The notes: generated from the sequence alone by a model not told the origin. DNA of 64,000 nucleotides from Pseudomonas guariconensis (GCF_900102675.1 NZ_FMYX01000008.1:170965-234964), one strand, 5' to 3'; shown: positions 1 through 10,453, counted from the stretch's first letter. Numbers and translations: made by a program.

Positions 1-2728
1 GCTCTTGCTGGAGAGTTTGCTTACGCATCGAAGGGCGTTCTGGGACTCGCTCGATCATTTCATTGAAGTCACCCAGCAGGCCGCCGACGCATACACGCAG
101 CGGCCCCCCGTACATCAGTCCCAGAGCTGGTTGGCGCATCGCACCCCAACCGCTGTGCAAACACAGCTGATAGAGCAGCATACCCAGGAGGTCACAGTCC
201 CGGTGTTGGGCATCGTCATACTGGATGCTTGCGGTGACACCCTCAAACTGCAACGAACCCTGGATAGCATGGCTGCTCAAACGAGCAGTGCGGTGTCGGT
301 GCGGCCGATGATCCTGACCGTAGCCACGGAGTTGCCTGAAGGTCACAAGGCGTTTGTCCTTGATGAGGTGGATCCGGTATCCAGTATCAACCAAGCCGTG
401 CTGACAGCTGAGTGCGATGCGTTCATGGTTGTCCGTTCAGGAGAGACATTCACCTCTTCAGGATTGATGAGCGCAGCGCTTCTCATTGCTGAAAAGCCGT
501 CTTGGCGTGCCCTATACGCTGACGAAGGGATGCGGTTTGCGGACGGTCGTCTCGATCTGTTGCTGCGCCCGGATATGAATCTGGACCTGCTGTTGAGTTT
601 CCCGTCCAGCATGACGAGCCATTGGCTGTTCAATCGTGATATCTGGCAACAGCAAGGAGGATTTGTCAGCCAATACCCAGACGCCTTCGAGCTGGAGTTC
701 ATTTTACGTCTGATCGAACTTGCAGGGTATGAGGGGCTCATTCACCAGAGTGAGGCTTGGCTCATCGGCAACGCCCTGGTGATGCAGGATAGTGTTCAGC
801 ATCGACAGGTTATCGAGCGGCATCTGCACAAACGCGGCTTCGACGGTGCTGCTGTTGCAAGTCGATGGCCAGGGCTCTATGAGGTGGACTATGCGCATGC
901 AGGGTCGGCGACTGTCAGTATTCTGATTCCTGTTGATGGAGAGCTGGCTTATGCCCAGCGGTGTGTTGAAAGCCTGCTGGGGAATACCAGTCATAAAGAG
1001 TTTGAGCTGGTTCTGCTGGATCGGGGCAATGAAGACCCCTCGGTGATCAGTTGGCTAACTGGCATAGAGCAGTTGGCGGCTTCTTTCCTGCGTATCCTGC
1101 GCTGCCCTGCAGATACATCAATCGAGGCGATGTATAACCAGGCCGCCGATCAGACTCTTAGCGAGTTCCTGGTCTTCATGGATCCTCGAATCGGAGTGGC
1201 AGGAAGCGATTGGTTGCAGCAGCTCTTGAACCATGGCAGGCGCCCAGAGGTTGGTTGTGTCGCGCCCAAGCTCGTCGACAGCGAGGGGCGGATCAGCCAT
1301 GCGGGGCTGCTGCTGGGGCAGGCGGAAGTCGTGACCAACCACTTCAAAGGGGTTCCAATGACCGACGCAGGGTATGCGCACCGTCTGCGGGTTGACCAAA
1401 GCTACACCGCGCTCGCCGGTGAATGCCTGATGTTACGCAGAGAGTTGTTTGTAGCTGCGGGCGGTTTTGATGAGCAGATGCGGCCTTGGTCGAGTGTCGA
1501 CCTTTGCTTGAAATTGCATCAGGCAGGCTACTTGAACGTATGGACCCCAAGGGTTCAATTATTGATCAGCCGAATAGAGACGCCGCCTGCAAGTGTTGAG
1601 CAGGAAGACCGCTTGTATGAGCGGTGGTTGCCAGCATTGGCCCGGGACCCGGCAAGTAATGCCAATCTTCTCGCGTCCTCGGGGGGCGTGTTCTCTTACG
1701 TCGACAATGCATTGTCCTGGCGCCCCTTGGCGTCAATTAAGGCGTTGCCCCGCGTCTTGGTGCAGTTGGATAAAGCAGGTGGAAATACCGGTGATCGCAT
1801 CAAGGATCCGCTTGAAGCGTTAAATGAGCTGGGGCAGATACAGGGGACGCTTTCTTCTCGGCTGCTTTCGGTGACCGAGCTGGAGCGTTTCGAACCTGAC
1901 GCAATTGTGCTTGCTCGTACCCTGGGCCTTGAGCATCTTGATGCGTTGCGCCGAATGAAAGCCTTCTCGCGGGCATTCAAGGTCTGTGATCTTGATGTTT
2001 ACCTGCCCGACCTGAGTGCATCCGCCCCTTTCAAGAAAAAGGCCCCCGGTGACATTCTGGCCGCTATGCGCCATGGGCTGGCATACATGGACCGGCTGCT
2101 TGTACCGACCACTTTCATGGCGCAGGTATTTGAGGGGTTCAACGCCGATGTTCGAGTGCTCGAAAATCGGCTGGCGCCTACCCGGTGGGGGGCTCTGCAA
2201 GGCTTGCGTCGACAAGATGGAAAGCCGCGCATTGGTTGGGTCGGGGCTGTCAGCGATGTCTCCGATCTGGAGATGATTGCAGAGGTCATCAAGTCGTTGG
2301 CGAATGAGGTTCACTGGGTGATGTTGGGGGCCTGCCCAGTGCTATTGCGCCCGTACATACACGAATTCCATCAGGCCGTCGGCATCGAGCAATACCCCGC
2401 CAAACTTGCCTCGCTGAACTTGGATTTGGGGGTGGCGCCCCTTGAGGATAATTTCTTCAACCGCTGCAAAAGCAATCTGCGTTTGCTTGAGTTTGGCGCC
2501 TGTGGCGTGCCGGTCATCTGTAGCGATGTGGAGGCTTATCGAGGCCAATTGCCGGTAAGGCGTGTAGACAATCGTCCCGAAGCCTGGGTGGACGCCATTC
2601 GTGCTCATATAGACGACCTCAACGCCGCCGCCGCATTGGGCGACTTCCTGCAAGGTAGTATTCGACGCGACTGGTTGCTTGATGGTAGTGCCCTTGCCGC
2701 ATGGCACGACAGTTGGCTGGGGGTATAA
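1..2728 (+). CDS. Multidomain glycosyltransferase, probable flagellin glycosyltransferase (5' end cut by window)
   Basis: The frame is open to the first base of the window, so the true start lies upstream; at least 907 residues are visible, numbered here from base 5. Three parts can be seen: an N-terminal GT-A-like region (about 60-260), a typical family 2 glycosyltransferase domain (about 302-560, with the segment GSDWLQQLL and a later GGFDEQMRPW block) and a C-terminal GT-B-like part (about 740-907, with LLEFGACGVPVI). It probably transfers sugars to flagellin or builds its glycan in the cytoplasm. Known context: in P. syringae two fgt glycosyltransferase genes and a ketoacyl-ACP synthase III gene precede fliC, and the layout here is similar. 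Third codon positions are less GC-rich than in the flagellar genes downstream, as expected of a variable glycosylation island. The exact sugar cannot be read from the sequence. Confidence 0.85.
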   Translation, partial: LLLESLLTHRRAFWDSLDHFIEVTQQAADAYTQRPPVHQSQSWLAHRTPTAVQTQLIEQHTQEVTVPVLGIVILDACGDTLKLQRTLDSMAAQTSSAVSVRPMILTVATELPEGHKAFVLDEVDPVSSINQAVLTAECDAFMVVRSGETFTSSGLMSAALLIAEKPSWRALYADEGMRFADGRLDLLLRPDMNLDLLLSFPSSMTSHWLFNRDIWQQQGGFVSQYPDAFELEFILRLIELAGYEGLIHQSEAWLIGNALVMQDSVQHRQVIERHLHKRGFDGAAVASRWPGLYEVDYAHAGSATVSILIPVDGELAYAQRCVESLLGNTSHKEFELVLLDRGNEDPSVISWLTGIEQLAASFLRILRCPADTSIEAMYNQAADQTLSEFLVFMDPRIGVAGSDWLQQLLNHGRRPEVGCVAPKLVDSEGRISHAGLLLGQAEVVTNHFKGVPMTDAGYAHRLRVDQSYTALAGECLMLRRELFVAAGGFDEQMRPWSSVDLCLKLHQAGYLNVWTPRVQLLISRIETPPASVEQEDRLYERWLPALARDPASNANLLASSGGVFSYVDNALSWRPLASIKALPRVLVQLDKAGGNTGDRIKDPLEALNELGQIQGTLSSRLLSVTELERFEPDAIVLARTLGLEHLDALRRMKAFSRAFKVCDLDVYLPDLSASAPFKKKAPGDILAAMRHGLAYMDRLLVPTTFMAQVFEGFNADVRVLENRLAPTRWGALQGLRRQDGKPRIGWVGAVSDVSDLEMIAEVIKSLANEVHWVMLGACPVLLRPYIHEFHQAVGIEQYPAKLASLNLDLGVAPLEDNFFNRCKSNLRLLEFGACGVPVICSDVEAYRGQLPVRRVDNRPEAWVDAIRAHIDDLNAAAALGDFLQGSIRRDWLLDGSALAAWHDSWLGV

Positions 2729-2732
2729 CGGC

Positions 2733-3809
2733 ATGAGCGTTTCCCTGAAGTCACCGCTTATCGAGGCGGATGTCCAGCGTGTCATCCAATGTCTGGACAT
2801 TCGTCAGTTGGCTGGCCAGCACGTGCTGTTGACCGGATGTACCGGCTTTTTCGGCAAATGGTTGTTGGCCATGCTGGCATTGTTGAATCGACAGGGGGCG
2901 GGGATTCAACTAACGGCCATCTCCCGTAACCCGGGCCGTTTCCTGCGCCAGTACCCGGAGTATGTTCGGGATAGTTGGATTCGTTGGGTTGAGGCCGATG
3001 TTCGTGCATTGGACGAGCAACCGCTGGCGATACGATGTGATGCGGTGATCCACGCAGCCACCGATACCACTGCCAATGGCCAGGCTGATGCATTGCGCCT
3101 TTACGACACCATCCTTGGTGGTGCGCGCAACGTGTTGGATCTCGCTGTGCGGGCAGGTGCCCGCCGGGTGCTTTTTACCGGGTCAGGCGCTCAATATGGT
3201 GCTATCGCAGGGGAGCGTCCGGTGCTGGAAAGCAGCTCAGGCGCTTGCGACAGCTTGCGGGCAGGGAGTGCCTATGCTGAGGCGAAACGGGCGCAGGAGA
3301 CCTTGGCGGCCATTTATGCCGAACGTTATGGGGTGGAAGTCGTGATGACCCGGTGCTTTGCGTTTTCAGGCCCGGGTCTTGCCTTGGACGAACATTTTGC
3401 GATCGGCAACTTTGTCAGGGATGCGCTCTGGCGGGATGAGCTGGTATTGCAGTCAAGTGGTAGCGCGGTGCGCAGCTACCTGCATGGGGCGGATCTGGCC
3501 GGGTGGTTGCTCACGCTGCTGGTCAGAGGGGAGAGCGGGCAGGCCTACAATGTTGGCTCCGATAAAGCCCTGAGCATCGCTGAGTTGGCCCATAAGGTCG
3601 TTTCTCGTTTGGCGCCGGGCAAGCCGGTCAGGATCCTGGGCCGGGAGGATGTCACGCGTGGGCGCTCCTATTACGTACCGGATATCGGTAAAGCTCGTGG
3701 GTTGGGGCTCGATGACTGGACATCGCTGGACCATTCCATTGACAGCATGGCGCAATGGGCCCGTGAGCAGGGCGTTCGAAGTGAAGTGGATCTGAAGCCG
3801 GTGCGATGA
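2733..3809 (+). CDS. NAD-dependent epimerase/dehydratase (extended SDR) of the flagellin glycan cluster
   Basis: This is a 358-residue extended short-chain dehydrogenase fold enzyme that acts on a nucleotide sugar. The Rossmann motif GxxGxxG is at G35-G41, after the strand HVLLT. The catalytic pair YxxxK is Y181/K185, and an upstream serine-rich stretch (GSGAQYGA) is typical of NDP-sugar epimerases and dehydratases. The ATG at 2733 is chosen because upstream in-frame codons overlap the previous gene and the family normally begins about 30 residues before the Rossmann motif. Only 4 bases separate it from the glycosyltransferase, so the two are surely co-transcribed. Probable role: supply or modification of the activated sugar for flagellin glycosylation. 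The precise reaction (4,6-dehydratase, 4-epimerase or 4-ketoreductase) is not determined. Confidence 0.85.
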   Translation: MSVSLKSPLIEADVQRVIQCLDIRQLAGQHVLLTGCTGFFGKWLLAMLALLNRQGAGIQLTAISRNPGRFLRQYPEYVRDSWIRWVEADVRALDEQPLAIRCDAVIHAATDTTANGQADALRLYDTILGGARNVLDLAVRAGARRVLFTGSGAQYGAIAGERPVLESSSGACDSLRAGSAYAEAKRAQETLAAIYAERYGVEVVMTRCFAFSGPGLALDEHFAIGNFVRDALWRDELVLQSSGSAVRSYLHGADLAGWLLTLLVRGESGQAYNVGSDKALSIAELAHKVVSRLAPGKPVRILGREDVTRGRSYYVPDIGKARGLGLDDWTSLDHSIDSMAQWAREQGVRSEVDLKPVR

Positions 3810-3981
3810 TCGGACTGATTTTTCGGCTGGTCGTGTTGCGGGTGACGAAAAGCGCGTGACCTTAGAGTCAGAACGTGCATCTTCATTGTATATTGTCAAA
3901 ATCGGAAACCACTGCGTCGCTTCTGGCATTCTGCCAGTGCGGGTGCAGTGGTGACTTTGCTGTTAATGAACGGGAAGCCAT

Positions 3982-4917
3982 ATGATTGGCATTAAAAGCA
4001 TCGCCAGTTACGTACCTCTCAAAGGTGTCGATAACTACGCCCAAGGTGCGAAATTCGGTAAAGATCAGGATTTCATCTTCGGCAAGATCGGTTCGACTTT
4101 CCTGCCACGAAAGGACGCTGAGCAGGAAACCTCTGACCTGTGCGTCGAAGCAGTCCAGGCATTGTTCACAGCCAATCCAGCGCTGGATCCGGCCTCAATC
4201 GACACAGTGATCGTCGTCACCCAGAACGGCGATGCCGAAGGCTTGCCACACACAGCGGCCATCGTCCAGCACAAGCTGGGGTTGTCGACCCATGTCGCAG
4301 CCTTTGATGTTTCCCTGGGTTGCTCGGGATATGTCTATGGCTTGTATGCGATGAAGGGTTTCATGGAAGCAGCAGGGCTCAAAAATGGACTACTGATCAC
4401 TGCTGATCCCTATTCCAAGATCGTCGATCCCGAAGACCGAAACACCACCATGCTGTTCGGTGATGCCGCGACGGCGACCTGGATGGGAGAGGGCGCAGTC
4501 TGGCAATTGGGTAAATCCTTGTTCGGCAGCGATGGCGCCGGTGCCGAGCATTTGCGCACAACTGACGGCAAGTTCTTCATGAATGGCCGTCAGGTCTACA
4601 ACTTCGCTTTGGTCAAGGTGCCGGCGCATCTGCAACAGTTGCTCGAAGCCAGTCACTTGCAGGCAGAAGATATCGACCTGTACTGCCTGCATCAGGGGAG
4701 TGCGGCGATCGTTGATGCCGTATCTCAGCGCTTCAATGAGGGTGCGCATAGGGAGAGGTTCGTCAAGGACATGGTCGAGACAGGTAACACCGTTTCTTCT
4801 AGTATCCCGCTGCTGCTGGAGAAACATGTGATTGGCTCGCAATGCAAGCGCGTTGCCTTGAGCGGATTCGGTGTTGGTTTATCGTGGGGGTCGGCGATTA
4901 TCGAACGCGTCGATTGA
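3982..4917 (+). CDS. Ketoacyl-ACP synthase III (FabH-like) of the flagellin glycosylation cluster
   Basis: A 311-residue thiolase-fold enzyme with the FabH catalytic triad: Cys114 in SLGCSGYVYG, His237 in CLHQGS and Asn269 in TGNTVSS. It should condense an acyl-CoA with malonyl-ACP or transfer an acyl group. The genomic position directly before fliC matches ORF3 of the P. syringae flagellin glycosylation island, where such a gene is linked to making an acylated (for example 3-hydroxybutyryl-type) amino sugar; that role is inference here. The gene has its own 172-base upstream gap and is closed by a strong terminator, so it may be transcribed separately from the glycosyltransferase pair. Housekeeping FabH is less likely given the neighbours. 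Confidence 0.85.
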   Translation: MIGIKSIASYVPLKGVDNYAQGAKFGKDQDFIFGKIGSTFLPRKDAEQETSDLCVEAVQALFTANPALDPASIDTVIVVTQNGDAEGLPHTAAIVQHKLGLSTHVAAFDVSLGCSGYVYGLYAMKGFMEAAGLKNGLLITADPYSKIVDPEDRNTTMLFGDAATATWMGEGAVWQLGKSLFGSDGAGAEHLRTTDGKFFMNGRQVYNFALVKVPAHLQQLLEASHLQAEDIDLYCLHQGSAAIVDAVSQRFNEGAHRERFVKDMVETGNTVSSSIPLLLEKHVIGSQCKRVALSGFGVGLSWGSAIIERVD

Positions 4918-4937
4918 GCCGCTCGAGGGTCTCCCAG

Positions 4938-4976
4938 AAAAAGCGCTTGCCGTTTCCCGCAAGCGCTTTTTTTTTT
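4938..4976 (+). terminator. Rho-independent terminator after the ketoacyl-ACP synthase gene
   Basis: A perfect stem AAGCGCTTGC / GCAAGCGCTT with an 8-base loop is followed by an uninterrupted run of T. It isolates the glycosylation genes from fliC. Confidence 0.92.
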
Positions 4977-5068
4977 CAGGAGGGGGCTTTGGTTAGCAAA
5001 ATTCTGGCGTCAACCCTTTGATTTTCTTGGGGTGGCAGGGTGCCAGTAAAAAAAATCCCAAAAGACCC

Positions 5069-5095
5069 TAAAGCAAACTGCCCTGGCGACGATAA
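5069..5095 (+). promoter_or_regulatory. Sigma-28 (FliA) promoter of fliC
   Basis: TAAAG at 5069-5073 and GACGATAA at 5088-5095 are separated by 14 bases. This fits the FliA consensus TAAAG-N14-GCCGATAA with one mismatch in the -10 box. The start of transcription would be about 5102, giving a leader of roughly 75 bases. fliA itself is in this window (33250). Confidence 0.88.
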
Positions 5096-5179
5096 ACATT
5101 ACGAAGGTTCTCTAGGCCACACCCCCGGCGAATTGCCAAGGCCGGAAGCCGCAGTACCCAATCCAACGAGGAATTCGTC

Positions 5180-6031
5180 ATGGCTTTGACCGTTAACACC
5201 AACACTACCTCTCTGGGCGTTCAGAAGAACCTGAACCGTGCTTCCGACGCACTGAGCACCTCGATGACCCGTCTGTCCTCCGGCCTGAAAATCAACAGCG
5301 CCAAAGACGACGCCGCCGGTCTGCAGATCGCTACCCGTATGACCTCGCAGATCCGTGGTCAGACCATGGCAATCAAGAACGCCAACGACGGTATCTCCAT
5401 CGCCCAGACTGCTGAAGGTGCGATGCAAGAGCAGACCAACATTCTGCAGCGTATGCGTGAACTGGCTGTTCAGGCTCGAAACGACTCTAACAGCAAGGAA
5501 GACCGTGACGCGCTGAACAACGAATTCCAGAAGATGTTGAGCGAGATCGACCGTATCGCCAACAGCACCCAGCTCAACGGCAAGAACCTGCTCGACGGCA
5601 CGGCTAGCAGCATGGTCTTCCAGGTTGGTTCCGATGCCAACAGCAACAACCAGATCACCATCGACCTGGGCAAGAAGCTGACCAGCACCGGTGCCCTGAG
5701 CGGCCTGAGCGGTAAGAGCGTCACCGGCTCCACCAGCACCCAGGCAGAAGCCACCTTCAGCGCTGCTGTCAGCGCCATCGACGCCGCTCTGCAGACCATC
5801 AACGATGTTCGCGCCGAGCTGGGTGCTGCTCAGAACCGTCTGACCAGCACTATCAACAACCTGCAAAACATCAACGAGAACGCCGAAGCCGCTCGCGGCC
5901 GTGTACAGGACACCGACTTCGCCGCTGAAACTGCTCAGCTGACCAAGCAGCAGACTCTGCAGCAGGCTTCGACCTCGGTTCTGGCTCAGGCCAACCAGCT
6001 GCCATCGGCAGTTCTGAAGCTGCTGGGCTAA
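5180..6031 (+). CDS. fliC: Flagellin, filament structural subunit
   Basis: 283 residues, with the conserved N-terminal D0/D1 helices (residues 1-140, beginning MALTVNTNTTSLGVQ and including LSSGLKINSAKDDAAG) and the C-terminal D1/D0 helices (about 200-283, ending with VLAQANQLPSAVLKLLG). The central variable region is reduced to roughly 50-60 residues rich in Ser, Thr, Gly and Asn, so this is a near-minimal flagellin. Those serines and threonines are the natural sites for the O-glycan made by the upstream cluster (inference). A Shine-Dalgarno AACGAGG lies before the ATG, and a FliA promoter and a terminator frame the gene as a single transcription unit. Exported through the flagellar type III system with FliS as likely chaperone. 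Confidence 0.97.
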   Translation: MALTVNTNTTSLGVQKNLNRASDALSTSMTRLSSGLKINSAKDDAAGLQIATRMTSQIRGQTMAIKNANDGISIAQTAEGAMQEQTNILQRMRELAVQARNDSNSKEDRDALNNEFQKMLSEIDRIANSTQLNGKNLLDGTASSMVFQVGSDANSNNQITIDLGKKLTSTGALSGLSGKSVTGSTSTQAEATFSAAVSAIDAALQTINDVRAELGAAQNRLTSTINNLQNINENAEAARGRVQDTDFAAETAQLTKQQTLQQASTSVLAQANQLPSAVLKLLG

Positions 6032-6048
6032 TCTGCCTGACAGTTCTC

Positions 6049-6085
6049 GGCGGGGGAGTGCACCTGTGGCGCTTCCCCGCCTTTT
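6049..6085 (+). terminator. Terminator after fliC
   Basis: The stem GGCGGGGGAG / CTTCCCCGCC is followed by TTTT. It lies 18 bases after the fliC stop codon and should separate most fliC transcripts from flaG. Confidence 0.85.
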
Positions 6086-6103
6086 CATTGTGAGGTGGTA
6101 AAG

Positions 6104-6460
6104 ATGGACATGAGCGTCAAGCTGAACCTGTCCTATCAGGCTGCACGCCAAGCCGAGCCGGTTGCCGAAAAGTCGGTTGTCCAGCCGGCAGAGGTTTTCG
6201 ATGAAGCCAAGAAGGACGACCCGGTGAAGGTGCAGGGCGTCGACGACGTGAAGAATGCCGTCGCGGAAATCGAAAAGTTCTTGAACGAAACTCGACGTAA
6301 CCTGGAGTTCTCTACTGATGAGGAATCCGGCAAAATCGTGGTCAAAGTCATCGCCAGCGACAGTGGAGAGCTGATCCGCCAGATTCCCTCGGAAGAGGCC
6401 CTGCGAATCGCCCACAGCCTGAGTGATGTCAAAAGTGTTCTGTTCGACGCCAAGGTATAA
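6104..6460 (+). CDS. flaG: FlaG family protein
   Basis: 118 residues with a variable N-terminus and the conserved C-terminal FlaG core (NETRRNLEFSTDEESGKIVV followed by IRQIPSEEAL). In Pseudomonas and Vibrio FlaG limits filament length; the biochemical mode is not known. The ATG at 6104 is preferred because the Shine-Dalgarno TGAGGTGG at 6091-6098 precedes it closely; an ATG two codons later is possible. It sits between fliC and fliD, the usual Pseudomonas order. Confidence 0.9.
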   Translation: MDMSVKLNLSYQAARQAEPVAEKSVVQPAEVFDEAKKDDPVKVQGVDDVKNAVAEIEKFLNETRRNLEFSTDEESGKIVVKVIASDSGELIRQIPSEEALRIAHSLSDVKSVLFDAKV

Positions 6461-6536
6461 GTGGCGGCGAACAAATGATGCGAATCATGTCGGTCCTGCG
6501 GATCAGGATTGACGCGTTGACGAGAGGGACAACAGC

Positions 6537-7946
6537 ATGGCAAGCCCGATTACTTCCTCCACTGGTCTGGGTTCTGGTCTGGATATTTCCGGGATCGTCA
6601 AGGCGCTGGTGCAATCCGATACTGCCGCCAAGCAAGCGCAGATCAAGCGCCAGACCAGCAACAACAGTGCGATGATTTCGGGCATTGGCTCGCTGCGCAG
6701 TGCGCTTACGGCGTTCCAGGACGCCATGAAGAAGCTGAACGACAAAACAGCGCCGGCATTCAATGCCTATGCAGCGACTTCGGCCAATGAGTCCATTGTC
6801 AAGGTGACCTCGGGCAATACAGCGGTGGCCGGTAGCTACGACATCAAGGTCGATCAGCTCGCAACCAGCTCCAAGGTGGCCAGTCAGCGGTTTTCCGAGG
6901 GGGCGAATAAGTCTATCACTGCCGGTGACCTGACGATCTCCCAGGGTGACAAAACGTACACCGTGAAGATCGGTTCTGGCGCGACATTGCAGAGCGTGCG
7001 TGACCAGATCAACAAGGAAATGGGTGTCAACGGTATTTCCGCCAACATCGTCAACGAAGAGGGTGGTTCCCGCTTGGTGCTCAGCTCTACGACGACAGGT
7101 GCCAATACCGACATTTCGCTGGACGGTATCCCTGAGTTGGTGATCAATGGTAAGACTCAGCTTTCTGGTACCGGTGCTGGCTTCATTACTGCCAAGGCTC
7201 AGGATGCAGTGCTGACCATTGACGGACTCACCGTCAAGAGTGCAAGCAACACTGTCAGTAATGCCATCAGTGGCATGACACTGGAATTGATGGGGATGAC
7301 ACCCAAGCCTGACGGTGCGGCCACCAAGGTCACTGTCGCAGCCGATAATGAAGGGTTGAAAAAGTCAGTCCAAAGCTTTGTCGATGCCTACAACACGATG
7401 CAAAAAGCGATTAATTCGCTGACGACCACAAGCCGCGACAGTAACGATAATCTGGTGCTCGGGCCGCTGACCAACGATCCTACTACTCGCTCGCTATTGG
7501 CTGATGTGCGTAAAGTGTTGAGCGAAACGGGTGCGGGTTCGAGCCTGACCACGCTGAGTCAGTTGGGTATCAACACGACTCAGAAGGACGGTACGCTCGA
7601 GTTCAACAGTACCAAGTTCACCGCCGCCATGAACGACAAGAAGCTCGGCCCAGAGGTGCAGGAGCTGTTCACAGGCACCAATGGCATTTTCGAGCGAATG
7701 AACAAGGCCATCGAGCCCTACAACAAGACCGATGGCAGCCTGGCGACCCGTAAGGCCAACCTGGATAAGGCTGCCAAGAGTTTGGCCGATCAGCAGGCTG
7801 CCTTGGATCGTCGTACAGAGTCCCTGACCGAATCCCTTACCAAGAAGTACGTGGCTTTGGATACAGCCTTGGGCAAGATGAAAGCTCAGGCTGATCAAAT
7901 TTCCTCGATCTTCGAGGCAATCAACGCCCAGGCCAAGAAGTCCTAA
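6537..7946 (+). CDS. fliD: Flagellar cap protein (hook-associated protein 2)
   Basis: 469 residues with the FliD N-terminal domain (residues 1-100, beginning MASPITSSTGLGSGLDISGI), a central hypervariable part, a FliD C-terminal domain (about 225-450) and a terminal coiled coil ending in QISSIFEAINAQAKKS. FliD forms the pentameric or hexameric cap on which flagellin folds at the filament tip; in P. aeruginosa it is also a mucin adhesin. The Shine-Dalgarno GAGAGGG lies 8 bases before the ATG. Its transcript is closed by the terminator at 7970-8007. Confidence 0.96.
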   Translation: MASPITSSTGLGSGLDISGIVKALVQSDTAAKQAQIKRQTSNNSAMISGIGSLRSALTAFQDAMKKLNDKTAPAFNAYAATSANESIVKVTSGNTAVAGSYDIKVDQLATSSKVASQRFSEGANKSITAGDLTISQGDKTYTVKIGSGATLQSVRDQINKEMGVNGISANIVNEEGGSRLVLSSTTTGANTDISLDGIPELVINGKTQLSGTGAGFITAKAQDAVLTIDGLTVKSASNTVSNAISGMTLELMGMTPKPDGAATKVTVAADNEGLKKSVQSFVDAYNTMQKAINSLTTTSRDSNDNLVLGPLTNDPTTRSLLADVRKVLSETGAGSSLTTLSQLGINTTQKDGTLEFNSTKFTAAMNDKKLGPEVQELFTGTNGIFERMNKAIEPYNKTDGSLATRKANLDKAAKSLADQQAALDRRTESLTESLTKKYVALDTALGKMKAQADQISSIFEAINAQAKKS

Positions 7947-7969
7947 TTCCGGCGTGTAGCTGAGATGCA

Positions 7970-8007
7970 AAAAGCCCGGTAGCGTCCTCTTGATGCCCCG
8001 GGCTTTT
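7970..8007 (+). terminator. Terminator after fliD
   Basis: The stem AAAAGCCCGG / CCGGGCTTTT has an 18-base loop and ends in four T. It starts 24 bases after the fliD stop. Read-through into fliS is likely partial, since fliS follows 80 bases later without a clear promoter of its own. Confidence 0.8.
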
Positions 8008-8086
8008 GGCTTTGTAGCTAAAGTTCTTTGACGCCGCGACGATACACAGGTATACGCAACCTTTTTCGCTGCAACGAGGTAGATCC

Positions 8087-8482
8087 ATGAACCCGATGTT
8101 GGCCCTCCGGCAATACCAGAAAGTCAATGGTGTGGCGCAGACCTCCGTGGCCAGTCCGCACCGTCTGGTACAAATGCTCATGCAGGGCGGTCTCGATCGT
8201 CTTGCCCAGGCCAAGGGCGCCATGGCGCGCAACGACGTCCCTCAGCGCGGCATTCTGATCGGCAAGGCCATCGACATCATCGGCGGGTTGCGCGAAGGTT
8301 TGGACCTTGAAAACCATGCCGACAGCCTCACCGATCTGGACAACCTGTACAGCTACATGAGCCGTCGCCTGGTCGAAGCCAACGTCAAGAACGATCCGGC
8401 GATCATTGATGAGGTGGCGCGTCTGCTCATCACGGTCAAGGAAGGCTGGGACGCGATCGGCGATCAGCAGCCGGCAGACTGA
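8087..8482 (+). CDS. fliS: Flagellin export chaperone
   Basis: 131 residues, almost entirely helical, matching FliS in length and in landmarks (MLALRQYQKVNG at the start, a central HRLVQMLMQGGLDRLAQAKG helix and LYSYMSRRLVEANVKND). FliS binds the C-terminal D0 helix of flagellin in the cytoplasm and keeps it from polymerising before export. The start has the Shine-Dalgarno CGAGGT 6 bases upstream. It is followed after 16 bases by the fliT-like gene. Confidence 0.95.
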   Translation: MNPMLALRQYQKVNGVAQTSVASPHRLVQMLMQGGLDRLAQAKGAMARNDVPQRGILIGKAIDIIGGLREGLDLENHADSLTDLDNLYSYMSRRLVEANVKNDPAIIDEVARLLITVKEGWDAIGDQQPAD

Positions 8483-8498
8483 TTCGGGAGAGGTTGCA

Positions 8499-8795
8499 AT
8501 GAGCGAGGTGATCGAGCGTATCGAGCAGACCCGTGAGGCGCTGCTGGCGGCATTGGATAGTCGTGATTGGGATGCGATCGGCGAGCTCGACCTGGAGTGC
8601 CGAATTTGCGTCGATGACGTGCTGGCGGAGGCCTCGCTCAACGAAGATGCGGTAAAGGGCAGCCTAGAGCAGTTGCTTGGCGTTTATCGGCAACTTATTG
8701 ATATTGCAAGTGGCGAACGTCAATCGATAGTCGACGAGATGACGCAGATTCGTCAGGCGAAAAATGCCGCAAAGGTATACCATCTCTTCAGTTGA
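8499..8795 (+). CDS. fliT: FliT-like flagellar assembly protein
   Basis: A 98-residue, highly charged helical protein directly after fliS, the position held by fliT (also called fliS' in pseudomonads). It starts at the ATG at 8499, behind the Shine-Dalgarno GGGAGAGG. Sequence similarity to enteric FliT is weak, so the name rests mainly on size, helical character and gene order. The likely role is export chaperone for FliD. The gene ends 168 bases before fleQ. Confidence 0.75.
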   Translation: MSEVIERIEQTREALLAALDSRDWDAIGELDLECRICVDDVLAEASLNEDAVKGSLEQLLGVYRQLIDIASGERQSIVDEMTQIRQAKNAAKVYHLFS

Positions 8796-8830
8796 CGCTG
8801 GAGGGGTGCAAAAAATCGCGCGCCATTAAT

Positions 8831-8859
8831 TTGACTGTGTGCGTTTTTTTGACTTAACT
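8831..8859 (+). promoter_or_regulatory. Probable sigma-70 promoter of fleQ
   Basis: TTGACT at 8831 and TTAACT at 8854 are 17 bases apart. In P. aeruginosa fleQ is transcribed by sigma-70 and repressed by Vfr. A palindrome (ACTGA-TCAT-TCAGT, 8893-8906) and a small hairpin (ACGCC/GGCGT, 8923-8936) follow before the start codon and may be regulatory sites. Confidence 0.5.
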
Positions 8860-8963
8860 AGTGACTGTTTTCGCAAAATCAGACGTCCGAGCACTGATCA
8901 TTCAGTCGGAATGATGTCGAGCACGCCTGCGGGCGTCGAAATGACTAGGGAAGTTGCTAACGC

Positions 8964-10427
<1,464 letters not shown>

Positions 10428-10439
<12 letters not shown>

Positions 10440-10453
10440 CGCCTTCTGCTTTT
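10428..10453 (+). terminator. Terminator overlapping the fleQ stop codon
   Basis: The stem GCAGAAGG / CCTTCTGC begins inside the last fleQ codons, has a 6-base loop and is followed by TTTTC. It separates fleQ from fleSR. Confidence 0.75.
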
